A stretch of 64,000 bases of DNA, taken from contig DAIDHF010000001.1 of NCBI GenBank assembly GCA_027452005.1, positions 1 to 64,000 of the forward strand, in the 5' to 3' direction. Position 1 is the stretch's first letter, and every line of letters starts with the position of its first letter. This DNA comes from Acidimicrobiales bacterium (lineage in GTDB: Bacteria; Actinomycetota; Acidimicrobiia; Acidimicrobiales; JAKAVM01). The translations under genes were made by a program, and so were the position numbers. This document shows positions 44,921-54,366 of the stretch, piece by piece. The notes under the pieces were generated by a model. It did not search any database and was not told where the DNA came from. It worked only from the letters and a program-made list of their open reading frames with translations.

Positions 44921-45439
44921 GTGGGGCAGTCTCAGGATGCAGGCCTAACTGTCAAGGTTCGTAGGGCCCAGGCCGATGACATAAAAGCTGTTGTAAATCT
45001 TTTTGCAACGGCAATTGACGAAATGGAAGATCATCGCGGAGGAAAGCAGCTAATAAACGACCTGTCTGGACTCGCGGGAATCAATCTGTTGGTGCATGCA
45101 GGTAGGTGGAAAGTAGTAACCGAGGCGATTGCTTCGCCCGTGCCTACGTTCTGGGTTGCCTATCTAGATGGTGATGCAATTGGGTTTTCCTGGGGTCGGG
45201 TTGATCAGCACTGTGATTTTGGTCCACTCCTGGGGATTGTTGACTTCTTGTACGTGCTATCTGATCATCGAAGACACCGAGTCGGTGACGCACTTTTTGA
45301 TGAGATGAAGCGGTACTTCAGCACTCAGGGGTGTACCGCAATGGATGCAAATGCTCTTCCTGGTGACCAGTACTCAAAGGGATTTTTTGAGGAAGTAGGA
45401 TTTCGGGCCCGGCTGTTAGTGATGAATACGTCGATCTAA
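44921..45439 (+). CDS. GNAT-family N-acetyltransferase
   Basis: RRAQADDIKAVVNLF; VLSDHRRHRVGDALFDEMKRYF. Confidence 0.75.
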   Translation: MGQSQDAGLTVKVRRAQADDIKAVVNLFATAIDEMEDHRGGKQLINDLSGLAGINLLVHAGRWKVVTEAIASPVPTFWVAYLDGDAIGFSWGRVDQHCDFGPLLGIVDFLYVLSDHRRHRVGDALFDEMKRYFSTQGCTAMDANALPGDQYSKGFFEEVGFRARLLVMNTSI

Positions 45440-45440
45440 T

Positions 45441-45854
45441 TTGGAAATGGCCCATCCTCAAGTTTGTGTTGGGGCGGTAGTCGTGCGTGACGACCAGATC
45501 CTCATGATACGAAGAGGGCGAGGTCCGGCCCAAGGGAAGTGGTCAATTCCAGGCGGGCGAGTTGAATTTGGAGAGACCCTTGAAGAGGCTGTCATTCGCG
45601 AGCTTGCCGAAGAGACTGGACTAGGGGTAATTTGCGGGAGTTTCCTCGGAATTTCGCAGATTATCAACGAGGACGTTCACATGGTCATTCATGATTTTAC
45701 CGCCGAGCTTGAAGACGAGTTCGACATTGCGCGCCCCGGAGATGATGCACAAGAGGTTAGATGGGTTGGAGTATTCGAGCTGGGAGACTACGACGTCGTG
45801 GACGGACTTGTCGAATTCCTCTATGACCACGGAATTGTCAACATAATCAGCTAA
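45441..45854 (+). CDS. NUDIX hydrolase
   Basis: Nudix box GRVEFGETLEEAVIRELAEETGL. Confidence 0.93.
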   Translation: MEMAHPQVCVGAVVVRDDQILMIRRGRGPAQGKWSIPGGRVEFGETLEEAVIRELAEETGLGVICGSFLGISQIINEDVHMVIHDFTAELEDEFDIARPGDDAQEVRWVGVFELGDYDVVDGLVEFLYDHGIVNIIS

Positions 45855-45874
45855 GCTAGCTGAAAAATTGTTTT

Positions 45875-46657
45875 CTACCGACCTTTCCAGACCGGTTCAC
45901 GCTTTTCTATAAATGCCATGGGGCCCTCCATGAAGTCCTCAGTGGATACCATGTTGGCCATTCCCACTGCGCTTAGCTTCCAAAGATCTTCAGCGTTGTG
46001 GGCAAAGGTCTCGAGCACGATCTTTCTACTCTCGCGAACAGCCAGTGGTGCATTCACACATATCCTTTCAGCCAACTCAGTAGCCACCTTGAGAGCATCT
46101 CCGGCCTCCGAAATGGCGTTTACCAGGCCAAAATGAAATGCTCGTTCAACCGAGATTGGTTCGCCCGTAAGTGCTAGCTCCATGGCAATATTGCGCGGCA
46201 GTACCTGGGGCAGCCTAAAAAGGCCCCCCGCAGCAGCTACCAGGGCGCGCTTTACCTCCGGGATGCCGAATTTGGCAGCCTTTGATGCTACAACTAGGTC
46301 GCAGGCAAGAACAATTTCACAACCCCCGGCCAAGGCCGGACCGTCCACGGCGGCGATAAAGGGCTTAGAGCGATCTCTCTTGACAAATCCGGCAAAACCC
46401 CCTTTTGGGGTAGTAATCTGTGCGACTTGTCCACTCGATATTGCTTTTAGATCGGCCCCAGCACAAAACACCGTTCCTTTACCGGTCAAAATGCCAACCC
46501 AAATCTCATCATCAGATTCAATGTTGTCTATGGCCAGCTCTAAATTCTGAGCCACGTCGCCGTTTATTGCATTCCTGGCCTCAGGGCGATTTATTGTTAC
46601 AACTGCGAGGTGCCCGTGCTTTTCAAGGGTAACTATTGAGTTGTTAGATTCTGTCAT
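45875..46657 (-). CDS. enoyl-CoA hydratase/isomerase family protein
   Basis: VVTINRPEARNAIN; FCAGADLKAI; AVDGPALAGGCEIVLACDLVVAS. Confidence 0.93.
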   Translation of the reverse strand: MTESNNSIVTLEKHGHLAVVTINRPEARNAINGDVAQNLELAIDNIESDDEIWVGILTGKGTVFCAGADLKAISSGQVAQITTPKGGFAGFVKRDRSKPFIAAVDGPALAGGCEIVLACDLVVASKAAKFGIPEVKRALVAAAGGLFRLPQVLPRNIAMELALTGEPISVERAFHFGLVNAISEAGDALKVATELAERICVNAPLAVRESRKIVLETFAHNAEDLWKLSAVGMANMVSTEDFMEGPMAFIEKREPVWKGR

Positions 46658-46685
46658 AAATTAGTTTCCTTCCTGGAGTAGGTTA

Positions 46686-47948
46686 TTAGGTTCTATTTCC
46701 AACACGTTCTGCCGGTTTTGCCGTCACGGCAGGGGGAGGTGGAAGAGAAATTCCAAGGAGTTTTGCAACTGCGGGTATGCGTCCTGAAAGCCTTCTTGCC
46801 GAGTCGAGCAACTCTGACGGACACGAATCTGGAAGTCCTTCAGGTCGAATATTTACTCGAACCGGAGAGGATGCTGCTGCTTCAAGTAACAGTACCCACC
46901 TTTGAGGGGGAACCTGAGAGTTCATTGCTTTTGAGGTCTCATTTGCTAGAGCCAGGGCGAGATCTGAGGAAACCCTTGCAGAGGCATCCGGGGGAGTGGC
47001 GGAAAGTTTGAGAGATCGCACAATCTGACCTTCAGCTAAGAGTTGTGAGATCTTTGCCTCCCACTCCCTTCGGGCAACCTGGACCTTTCTCTCGAGTTCC
47101 TCGCGAAGCTTTCCAACAAGAGTGGCGCCCACCTGGTCACGCTGTGCCTCTTCACTAGAGCTAACCAAGTTTCGTAGTTCTCGGGCAGAAAGACGCTCCA
47201 AGGAGTCCAGCGCGTCAGCCGCTCGGTCGCACCATTGAGCCACCTTGAGACTAGGCAGAAGTTCTTCGGCCATCTTCAAGATTGGTTCAAAGGGGACGCT
47301 CGGTAGTCCGCTCTGTCCTGAGGTCTTATTTTGTGCCTCAATGGCAGCTCTAACAGCCGGTAAGCCCCCTAGGATCAATTTTTCAGCTATTGCTCGGTGC
47401 TCAGGAGATAGACTATCTAAAAGGGCTTTTTTGTGGGTATCACTCGTATTCCGAGACGAGCTAGTGTGACTCTTGTGGGCGGGTCGAGTCCGACCACCAC
47501 CTGAGTTGCCAATTGGTCCTTTCCCGGTCACAGAACGATGCGGTGATGACTCTTTTGTGTCTTGACGGCGTCTTGAATCTGATCTTGACTTTCCTTTGGA
47601 GCGATCTCTTACATTCTTATTACCTGACTGCGGTCCGGAGGAATTTGCACGATCTTTGGCGAGAGTAGTGGTCACAAGAGGAGCATCGCTTTCGATATGT
47701 GCCAAGCCAAGGGAAAGCTCGATAGTTCCTTTAGACGTCTTGTCCACCTTAGCTGGGACAACGGCGGTGATTGAGATACCATCCATGTAGACCTCAGTTT
47801 CGACCTTGAGACAATCTCCTACTTTTGAGTTGGCCGGGATAATTGTTGCGTCAACCTCACCTTTTGGTTGCCGAGCACCAACTACCTTCCAAGTCCACTT
47901 CTCGGGCGATTTTTGGCTCGTGAGTTCAATATCTAGTCTATTTGCCAT
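46686..47948 (-). CDS. hypothetical protein (beta-barrel-like N-terminus, basic linker, helical C-terminus)
   Basis: 420-aa ORF; basic Ser/Arg/Lys-rich linker RDRSKGKSRSDSRRRQDTKESSPHR between two better-ordered regions. Confidence 0.6.
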   Translation of the reverse strand: MANRLDIELTSQKSPEKWTWKVVGARQPKGEVDATIIPANSKVGDCLKVETEVYMDGISITAVVPAKVDKTSKGTIELSLGLAHIESDAPLVTTTLAKDRANSSGPQSGNKNVRDRSKGKSRSDSRRRQDTKESSPHRSVTGKGPIGNSGGGRTRPAHKSHTSSSRNTSDTHKKALLDSLSPEHRAIAEKLILGGLPAVRAAIEAQNKTSGQSGLPSVPFEPILKMAEELLPSLKVAQWCDRAADALDSLERLSARELRNLVSSSEEAQRDQVGATLVGKLREELERKVQVARREWEAKISQLLAEGQIVRSLKLSATPPDASARVSSDLALALANETSKAMNSQVPPQRWVLLLEAAASSPVRVNIRPEGLPDSCPSELLDSARRLSGRIPAVAKLLGISLPPPPAVTAKPAERVGNRT

Positions 47949-48028
47949 GTGCTATATAAGCTACCAAGTAACTGGTATTTAGGTCTAAATTGATCAACGA
48001 TTAGTTGTTCTTGGGGTAAACTTCTAGA

Positions 48029-49618
48029 GTGGGAAACAGTCGCTTGACCAGGTTTGCTATACCGTCAATTGCATTAATAGTAATCTCGCTCGTGTTATAC
48101 TTGGAGCCCGAACAACGTCCTGGAGCGAGTTTGTCGTCGGGTTCGATCGGAGTCGCACGGGCAGTGAAGTTTACGCCAGCCGCACCTCCAGGAAGCACGG
48201 GTATAACAGTCTCGGGAATCCGATGTAAAGCCGGTGTCCGACAGGTTACCTGGAGTCAGTACAGCCCTATTTGTGTGCCTGTTTACCGGGGGAATAACGG
48301 AGGAGTTAGCGCTCCGGGCGTGACTTCTAAGTCGATTAATATTACGTATCGTTTGGCATCGTCATTCGTCCTCAATACCATTTACTCATTCCTCCCTAAG
48401 TCGGTTATTGGGACCAACGCAGAGGCCGTAACAACACTTAACTCCTATATAAAAGTGTTCAATAAAGACTTTGAACTTTATGGGAGACAGGTAAAGCTTC
48501 AGACATTTCAAGGGGCCGGAAATTTTATAGACGAACTGACCGGGGCTGGTCAGCAAGCAGCCCAAGAGGACGCCCTGCGCGAACAACAGATGAATACCTT
48601 TGCTGACGACTCTCTTGCTGATTCGAGTCCAGTGTTTATCAATAATCTAGCCTCACACGGTATTATTTCATTTACCCTTTGGCCGCCGAGTTCTCAATGG
48701 TTTAGCAAGAGTTCACCCTACGCGTATGCAACCGGGCTCAACTGTGACCGAAGGAATCGAGGAGCTGCAGCTATAATTGCCAAAAAGCTAGAGGGCAATA
48801 CGGATATATTTACTCAAGACCCAAACTTGCTAGGTAAAAAAAGATCTATTGCCTATATCTATCAGTCGACGCCTTATGAGTCCCCTTGCGAACAAACCTT
48901 GATGTCGTCTATTAGAAAAGACAAGGGAAGCCCAATTAGTAAGTATAGCTATACGTTTGATTTGGCAACGTTTTTTTCTCAGACCTCGTCAATTATTGCG
49001 AGACTCAAAGCATCAGGGATAACAACTGTTGTCATGGCCGTTGATCCAGTCTCGCCAACCTTATTCATGAACGCAGCGGCCCAGCAAGGTTACTTTCCCG
49101 AGTGGGTTATGCTTCCGATTTTTGGAAACGGGTATATGAACGCTGATCCTCTTGGAAGACTGCCAAATCAGGAAGAAATGAAAAATGCCCTTGCGATTGG
49201 AGATGCGGATTCTAACTCATTTACCCAGGAGGCCTACAAGGTATTCAAAATGGGGTGCCCTGACAAAAACACTTGCGATCCGCTCCCACCGTTTTCTCTA
49301 GGTATCGCTTATTCAACAATGCTTATGTTATTTTCGGCAATACAAAGTGCCGGACCAGACTTGACCGCTAATAGTTTTGAGAGTCACCTACATCTTTTAC
49401 CGGGAGGACCAGCAAGTGGGATGTTTGGGCAATGGAGTTTTGTAAATAATGCCACGCAACCTGTGTCAAGTTTTCAGCTACTGAAATGGAATCCGAAGCA
49501 AGTCAGCCCTCTTGACGGATTACCAGGTGCTTTTGTGGCCTGCGACAATTCCAAGGTGTATAGATATAACGTTCCCGGAACAGTGTCTAGGGGCCAACCT
49601 AGTTGTCCTCCCCTGTAG
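48029..49618 (+). CDS. periplasmic (branched-chain amino-acid type) substrate-binding protein-like
   Basis: N-terminal TM/signal anchor; Peripl_BP-like organisation (SINITYRLAS..., ASHGIISFTLWPPSSQWF..., GITTVVMAVDPVSPTLFMNAAAQQGYFPEWV). Confidence 0.65.
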   Translation: MGNSRLTRFAIPSIALIVISLVLYLEPEQRPGASLSSGSIGVARAVKFTPAAPPGSTGITVSGIRCKAGVRQVTWSQYSPICVPVYRGNNGGVSAPGVTSKSINITYRLASSFVLNTIYSFLPKSVIGTNAEAVTTLNSYIKVFNKDFELYGRQVKLQTFQGAGNFIDELTGAGQQAAQEDALREQQMNTFADDSLADSSPVFINNLASHGIISFTLWPPSSQWFSKSSPYAYATGLNCDRRNRGAAAIIAKKLEGNTDIFTQDPNLLGKKRSIAYIYQSTPYESPCEQTLMSSIRKDKGSPISKYSYTFDLATFFSQTSSIIARLKASGITTVVMAVDPVSPTLFMNAAAQQGYFPEWVMLPIFGNGYMNADPLGRLPNQEEMKNALAIGDADSNSFTQEAYKVFKMGCPDKNTCDPLPPFSLGIAYSTMLMLFSAIQSAGPDLTANSFESHLHLLPGGPASGMFGQWSFVNNATQPVSSFQLLKWNPKQVSPLDGLPGAFVACDNSKVYRYNVPGTVSRGQPSCPPL

Positions 49619-49621
49619 CTG

Positions 49622-51082
49622 TTAGTAGAGTTTTTCTATAAAATCCTCAGGGTCTTCAATAAGTTCAATTATTTGAGCACCCAGCCTACGTCCCATTCTC
49701 ACTGCCTTTACGGTTGCTAATGGACGGTTCTTTGCTGTCATGAGCAATTTAGAGCCGATTTGGGAGCCAAGGTGAATAAGTGTCCCTTCCGAAAATTCTG
49801 CCACGTCGTCAATAACGCGCACTATCGATGGGAAGTGAACCGATAGTTCCACGGGAAGATTTGGAACGGTGTCAGCAATTGTTGGTTCATTTCCTGAAGC
49901 GTGGATTCCATGTGCGGCGTCTTCTGCCATTGCAAATAGAACCGGCTGAAGAGGAACAACTGGAAAGCAAATAGAGGCGTCAAACGTACTACCGGCAACT
50001 GTCACAGTCATCCAAGCCACGATCCAGGTAAGTGAAATTGTTACCCCCTCCATCATAAACTTTTCCGTCACGTGTCGCACTACATGAGGACGGACTGGGT
50101 AATGCTGAGAAATCGAGTCGGCAAGTTCTTGGATCACGGCCGTGACAACCGGTGCCATCAACGCGACATCGAGATCGGTCATCGTCCTCTTCTTGGAGGT
50201 TGGTAGCTCCGATCCACTTAGTCGGCTATCAAGACATTTTGACGAGAGCCCAGGAGAAAAGGTAATAACAAACTGACTCGCCAACGGGTCTAAGCGAAAA
50301 GTCGTTATAAAAGCATTTGCGTCAATATTAGTCGAGTAATCATCCCAACCTTGATGGTGAAGCTGTACCAATTTTATATGAACAGGAGCTTGTAGAATCT
50401 CGGTCATGGTCGCCGCAGCACCCTTGGTGAAGATATTCAAGTTAGAACGCAATGCATTTAGCTGAGACCGTTCCACTCCTTTTGGTTTATGGAAGTCGTA
50501 TAACCGGATAAGTTTGCCGTCCACAAATTGTAGGTCTCGCGCTGCGGATTCTGCGCCGATCTCCATGAGGAGATCAATAAGTTCCCGTTCTCCGGGAACG
50601 TCTAGGAGAGATAAGGTTGCCCGGGTCTCAGGAAATCCTTCCACCTCAATGGAGTAGGTAACCATTGGAAGCTCAGCATGCTGCATTCGACTCCATATTG
50701 GAAGGTCAATGCGTTGCACGCTGTGCAAAAGAACACGTGGATAAGACTTACCTGCGAACAACACGTTCATGACGTTGGCAACTTCTTTGTAGTTGTCCCA
50801 GAGGTCCAAATCTAGCGCACCCTTATAGATAGCGTCCTCGCTCTCTCTTGGGCTTTGTCCAGCTAGTGCAACAGCCATGACAGCGGTAAAATTCAGGTCA
50901 GCTGCAACAGCTCCCACTGGGTGGCCGTCTGCGTCTGTATGTATTGAGAGTGAGTACGCGGACGTTTTTGAACTATCGGCTTGCTCGTGAACCTCAATCT
51001 GTACGCCCAATAGTGTCTGAAACATCTCAGCAACAGCCTTTTCATTGGCAAGATTTGCTAACACGGCACTATCAAAGTTCAT
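49622..51082 (-). CDS. FliM/SpoA-domain motor-switch-like protein with ~190-aa N-terminal extension
   Basis: residues ~195 on: LYDFHKPKGVERSQLNALRSNLNIFTKGAAATMTEILQAPVHIKLV...DPLASQFVITFSPGLSSKCLDSRLSG matches FliM middle domain; C-term LPVELSVHFPSIVRVIDDVAEFSEGTLIHLGSQIGSKLLMTAKNRPLATVKAVRMGRRLGAQIIEL matches SpoA/FliN. Confidence 0.75.
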   Translation of the reverse strand: MNFDSAVLANLANEKAVAEMFQTLLGVQIEVHEQADSSKTSAYSLSIHTDADGHPVGAVAADLNFTAVMAVALAGQSPRESEDAIYKGALDLDLWDNYKEVANVMNVLFAGKSYPRVLLHSVQRIDLPIWSRMQHAELPMVTYSIEVEGFPETRATLSLLDVPGERELIDLLMEIGAESAARDLQFVDGKLIRLYDFHKPKGVERSQLNALRSNLNIFTKGAAATMTEILQAPVHIKLVQLHHQGWDDYSTNIDANAFITTFRLDPLASQFVITFSPGLSSKCLDSRLSGSELPTSKKRTMTDLDVALMAPVVTAVIQELADSISQHYPVRPHVVRHVTEKFMMEGVTISLTWIVAWMTVTVAGSTFDASICFPVVPLQPVLFAMAEDAAHGIHASGNEPTIADTVPNLPVELSVHFPSIVRVIDDVAEFSEGTLIHLGSQIGSKLLMTAKNRPLATVKAVRMGRRLGAQIIELIEDPEDFIEKLY

Positions 51083-51084
51083 GA

Positions 51085-51444
51085 TTATAGAATGCCTTGA
51101 AGGGCTTCGGTCAAAATTTCCGGCGTAAATGGCTTGGTTACAAAGCAGTTCGCGCCGGCCTGAGTTGCCATTGACTTCATCTCATCACTTGCCTCGGTGG
51201 TAATAAATCCGTACTTGCCAACGTAGCCCTGAGATTTGAGCTCAAGTAGAAGTTCATAACCAGTCATGCCTGGCATGTTCCAGTCAGCTAGTATAAGGTC
51301 TGGAGAAAAGTCGGAGACCACCTTTATGGCCTCCATTCCGGTTCCGGCCTCCTCTAAGACCAAATCTGGTAGTCCAATTTGTCTAAGTGATCGTGTTACG
51401 ATCATCCTCATCGCCTTGGAATCGTCTACAACAAGTACTTTCAC
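51085..51444 (-). CDS. cheY: CheY-like response regulator
   Basis: VLVVDDSKAMRMIVTRSLRQ; phospho-acceptor LILADWNMPGMTGYE; CFVTKPFTPE. Confidence 0.95.
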   Translation of the reverse strand: MKVLVVDDSKAMRMIVTRSLRQIGLPDLVLEEAGTGMEAIKVVSDFSPDLILADWNMPGMTGYELLLELKSQGYVGKYGFITTEASDEMKSMATQAGANCFVTKPFTPEILTEALQGIL

Positions 51445-51510
51445 GTCATGCTCCTGGATGCGTCCTGGCTAACTTTTGCCATATAATTCTAAACCAAGTT
51501 GGGGTCATTA

Positions 51511-51993
51511 TTATTTATTTTCCCACAAACCGATCGAAAGTGGTTCGCCTTCCCATTCTAGATGGACCTCGACCACTTGAACTTCGCTAATCTTGTCCTC
51601 TAGGCCCGGTGGAAGGTTATCTGCAAATGATCCGATCCCGGCTACTCCCGGTAAGGATAGGTTGCAGGGCGACGGAAAGAGGGCTTTAATATTTCCCCCA
51701 ATGATGTTTGTAAATTCGCCTACGGCATCTGATAACTCATCATCTTCGACATCAATTTCAGATTTACCAAACATTCCGGCCGCTATATGTTTGGCTGCCT
51801 GAACTGAGCATGAAATTCGAACGGAACCATGCCAATTTCCGGTTATCTCGATAAAGGCCAGAACTGCCGTCTCGTGCTTCTCGTCGAATCCGAATACACT
51901 CGTAAGTTCACCGGCATCTTCAAGAATCGACGACCAAACCTCTTGAGCAATCTCAACAATTGTGGCGTCCGATGGGATAAGAACTTCGGTCAC
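51511..51993 (-). CDS. cheX: CheX-like chemotaxis phosphatase
   Basis: DELSDAVGEFTNIIGGNIKALF (ExxN phosphatase signature), 160 aa between two cheY genes. Confidence 0.82.
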   Translation of the reverse strand: MTEVLIPSDATIVEIAQEVWSSILEDAGELTSVFGFDEKHETAVLAFIEITGNWHGSVRISCSVQAAKHIAAGMFGKSEIDVEDDELSDAVGEFTNIIGGNIKALFPSPCNLSLPGVAGIGSFADNLPPGLEDKISEVQVVEVHLEWEGEPLSIGLWENK

Positions 51994-52397
51994 TAGCTTT
52001 CTCCTTGGTTACCTTTTGTTTGAATATTCATTACGGCGATTCCAAGCAATTCGAGTTTTTCCTGGACGGCATCTTTGGTAAATGGTTTCATAATATACTC
52101 ATTGGCACCTGCTGCCAAAGCTTGAACAATATGGTGTTGATCACTTTCCGTGCTAACCATCATGATCGCCATTGGACGCCATTCTGGCCGCCGTCGAACT
52201 GCGGACACAAACTGTAATCCGTCCATGATAGGCATATGCCAGTCTACTAGGGCGATATCTGGGAGTGGTCCAACTTCCAAGAGTGCAAGAGCGCTTTTAC
52301 CATCTCCTGCCTGACTCACCTGAGCCCCCAACTGCGTAAGTATGCGCGCCAAAATCGATCGCATGGATCGTGAGTCGTCGACCACTAGTGCAATCAC
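51993..52397 (-). CDS. CheY-like response regulator
   Basis: ALVVDDSRSMRSILARIL; IALVDWHMPIMDGLQFV; EYIMKPFTKDA. Confidence 0.95.
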   Translation of the reverse strand: MIALVVDDSRSMRSILARILTQLGAQVSQAGDGKSALALLEVGPLPDIALVDWHMPIMDGLQFVSAVRRRPEWRPMAIMMVSTESDQHHIVQALAAGANEYIMKPFTKDAVQEKLELLGIAVMNIQTKGNQGES

Positions 52398-53224
52398 TGA
52401 CTTCCCCTTTTTTGGTAGTAGGTGGTGCCACTGCTTTGGACCGGCAAAATATCTTCTGCAAGACCTAAGGTGGTTTCAGTTGATCCAAGCAATAGGTATC
52501 CTCCATCGTTTAGTTTTCCCCAAATTGAGCTTAGAACTTGCCTTTTGGTTGGAACGTCGAAGTAGATCAATACGTTCCTAAGAAGGATCAGATCGTACTT
52601 ACCCGATGGGAGCCAGTCGTGGACCAAATTGAGGGTTGAAAATTTAGTCCGTTTACGCAAGGCGTCTGAGATCTGAAACTTTGCTCCTTGGCGGTGAAAG
52701 TACTCGGCCAGCAACATTGCAGGCAATCCCCGATTCATTTCAAGTGCCGTGAAGACACCCTCTTTGGCTCGAGAAATTGCTTTTTCACTTAAATCTGTGC
52801 CAATCAATTTGAGGTCCCAGTCACTTGTCTCCGGGAAAAAGTAATCCAACAGCATGGCAACCGAGTACAGCTCCTGGCCTGTTGAACTAGCGGCACTCCA
52901 GATTGCGAGCTGTCGATCAAGAGATTTGCGGGAGATAAGCTCCGGAAAGACTAGATCTTTCATGAGGTCAAATGGGTGAACATCTCGGTACCAGGAAGTC
53001 TCCCCGGTGGCCATGCACTCAACGAGGCGAGTCTGGAGTGATTCATCGGAGGATTCCATGGCATGGCCAATCAGATCATTTCCCGATGGAAATCCTAACT
53101 CACGAGCAAGAACCCCAAGTCGTGCTTCAACCAAGTACTCTTGGTCCTGGGCTAACACGATTCCAGATCTCTTGAAAACTAGGTCGCGCAAAAATGGAAA
53201 GCAGGTTGCGGTGGTGGGACCCAT
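52394..53224 (-). CDS. cheR: CheR protein-glutamate methyltransferase
   Basis: MATGETSWYRDVHPFDLM; IWSAASSTGQELYSVAML; YDLILLRNVLIYFD. Confidence 0.96.
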   Translation of the reverse strand: MGPTTATCFPFLRDLVFKRSGIVLAQDQEYLVEARLGVLARELGFPSGNDLIGHAMESSDESLQTRLVECMATGETSWYRDVHPFDLMKDLVFPELISRKSLDRQLAIWSAASSTGQELYSVAMLLDYFFPETSDWDLKLIGTDLSEKAISRAKEGVFTALEMNRGLPAMLLAEYFHRQGAKFQISDALRKRTKFSTLNLVHDWLPSGKYDLILLRNVLIYFDVPTKRQVLSSIWGKLNDGGYLLLGSTETTLGLAEDILPVQSSGTTYYQKRGSQ

Positions 53225-54366
53225 TAAGCCCTTAGAGATTTCCTAGAACCTGCCTGAACAAGTCGGGTAATGGCTCCTGCAATCTCCCCAAGAGGAAGAA
53301 TTTCACTGGCTAAACCGGCTTTGGCGACAGCTCCAGGCATGCCCCAGACTAGGGAACTTGCGCTATCTTGAACAACAACCGTCCCGCCTGTTTCAACAAG
53401 TTTAGTCGAGCCTGCAAGACCATCCTCGCCCATCCCGGTCAAGATAACCGATAGGACTGCTCCACCCCATACCGAGATGGCACTACGCAACAAGACATCT
53501 ACGGCTGGTTTTACGGAATGTTCTGGAGGATCATCAAGAGCGGTGGCAAATATCTCAGCTCCGATTCTTTTGACCCCCATGTGAATACCTCCGGCGGCAA
53601 TATACACGCTTCCAGACTTTACCCTCATTCCAGAACTCACCTCGACAACGCGCAAGTGGGACTTGGTATCGAGCCGGTCGGCCAGCATCTGGGTAAATAC
53701 CGGGGGCATATGTTGAACGACCAGGACAGGAACGGAAAGATCCTGTGGGAAAAGGGGGATCACCTCAGCCAACGCGTTTGGTCCTCCGGTTGATGACCCA
53801 ATTACTACGGCGTCTATTCTGTTGATCTTTAGGGTTCGCGTAGTCGGCCCTGAAGTTGAAGGACTAGATGCTCGAACTGGTTGGACCTGAGGCCGTGGGG
53901 CATAGTTGACCTTGAGGTGGCTTGGGCGGGCTAAAGTTCTTATCAACGGTACAAGCCGTGAAGTTACAGCCTCTGTAGCTGCCTCCCTGCCCCCTTCTTT
54001 GTGCGGTTTAGTAACGTAATCAGTGGCCCCTAGAGCTAATGCTTCAAGGGTAACTGAGGCACTCTTTTCCGTAAGGGTAGAGAACATTACCACAGGAAGA
54101 TCTTGGTATTTTTTTCGAATTGCCTTGAGGGTTTCTATTCCATCCATCTCTGGCATCTCTACGTCCAATAGAACAATATCGGGCTTGATATTGTCGATGC
54201 GTTCAATGGCCTGAATCCCGTTGTGAGCCGAACCAGCAACCCTCATGCCGTCTTGACCGTCAACTATAGATTGGACCAACCACCGGGTAACGGCTGAGTC
54301 GTCGACCACCATAACGCGAATATCTTCACTGTTGGATTCAACTTCTGAGTTCGTACTAGTTGTCAT
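53224..54366 (-). CDS. cheB: CheB protein-glutamate methylesterase/deamidase
   Basis: receiver IVLLDVEMPEMDGIETL plus methylesterase VIGSSTGGPNALAEVIPLFP; ILTGMGEDGLAGS. Confidence 0.97.
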   Translation of the reverse strand: MTTSTNSEVESNSEDIRVMVVDDSAVTRWLVQSIVDGQDGMRVAGSAHNGIQAIERIDNIKPDIVLLDVEMPEMDGIETLKAIRKKYQDLPVVMFSTLTEKSASVTLEALALGATDYVTKPHKEGGREAATEAVTSRLVPLIRTLARPSHLKVNYAPRPQVQPVRASSPSTSGPTTRTLKINRIDAVVIGSSTGGPNALAEVIPLFPQDLSVPVLVVQHMPPVFTQMLADRLDTKSHLRVVEVSSGMRVKSGSVYIAAGGIHMGVKRIGAEIFATALDDPPEHSVKPAVDVLLRSAISVWGGAVLSVILTGMGEDGLAGSTKLVETGGTVVVQDSASSLVWGMPGAVAKAGLASEILPLGEIAGAITRLVQAGSRKSLRA

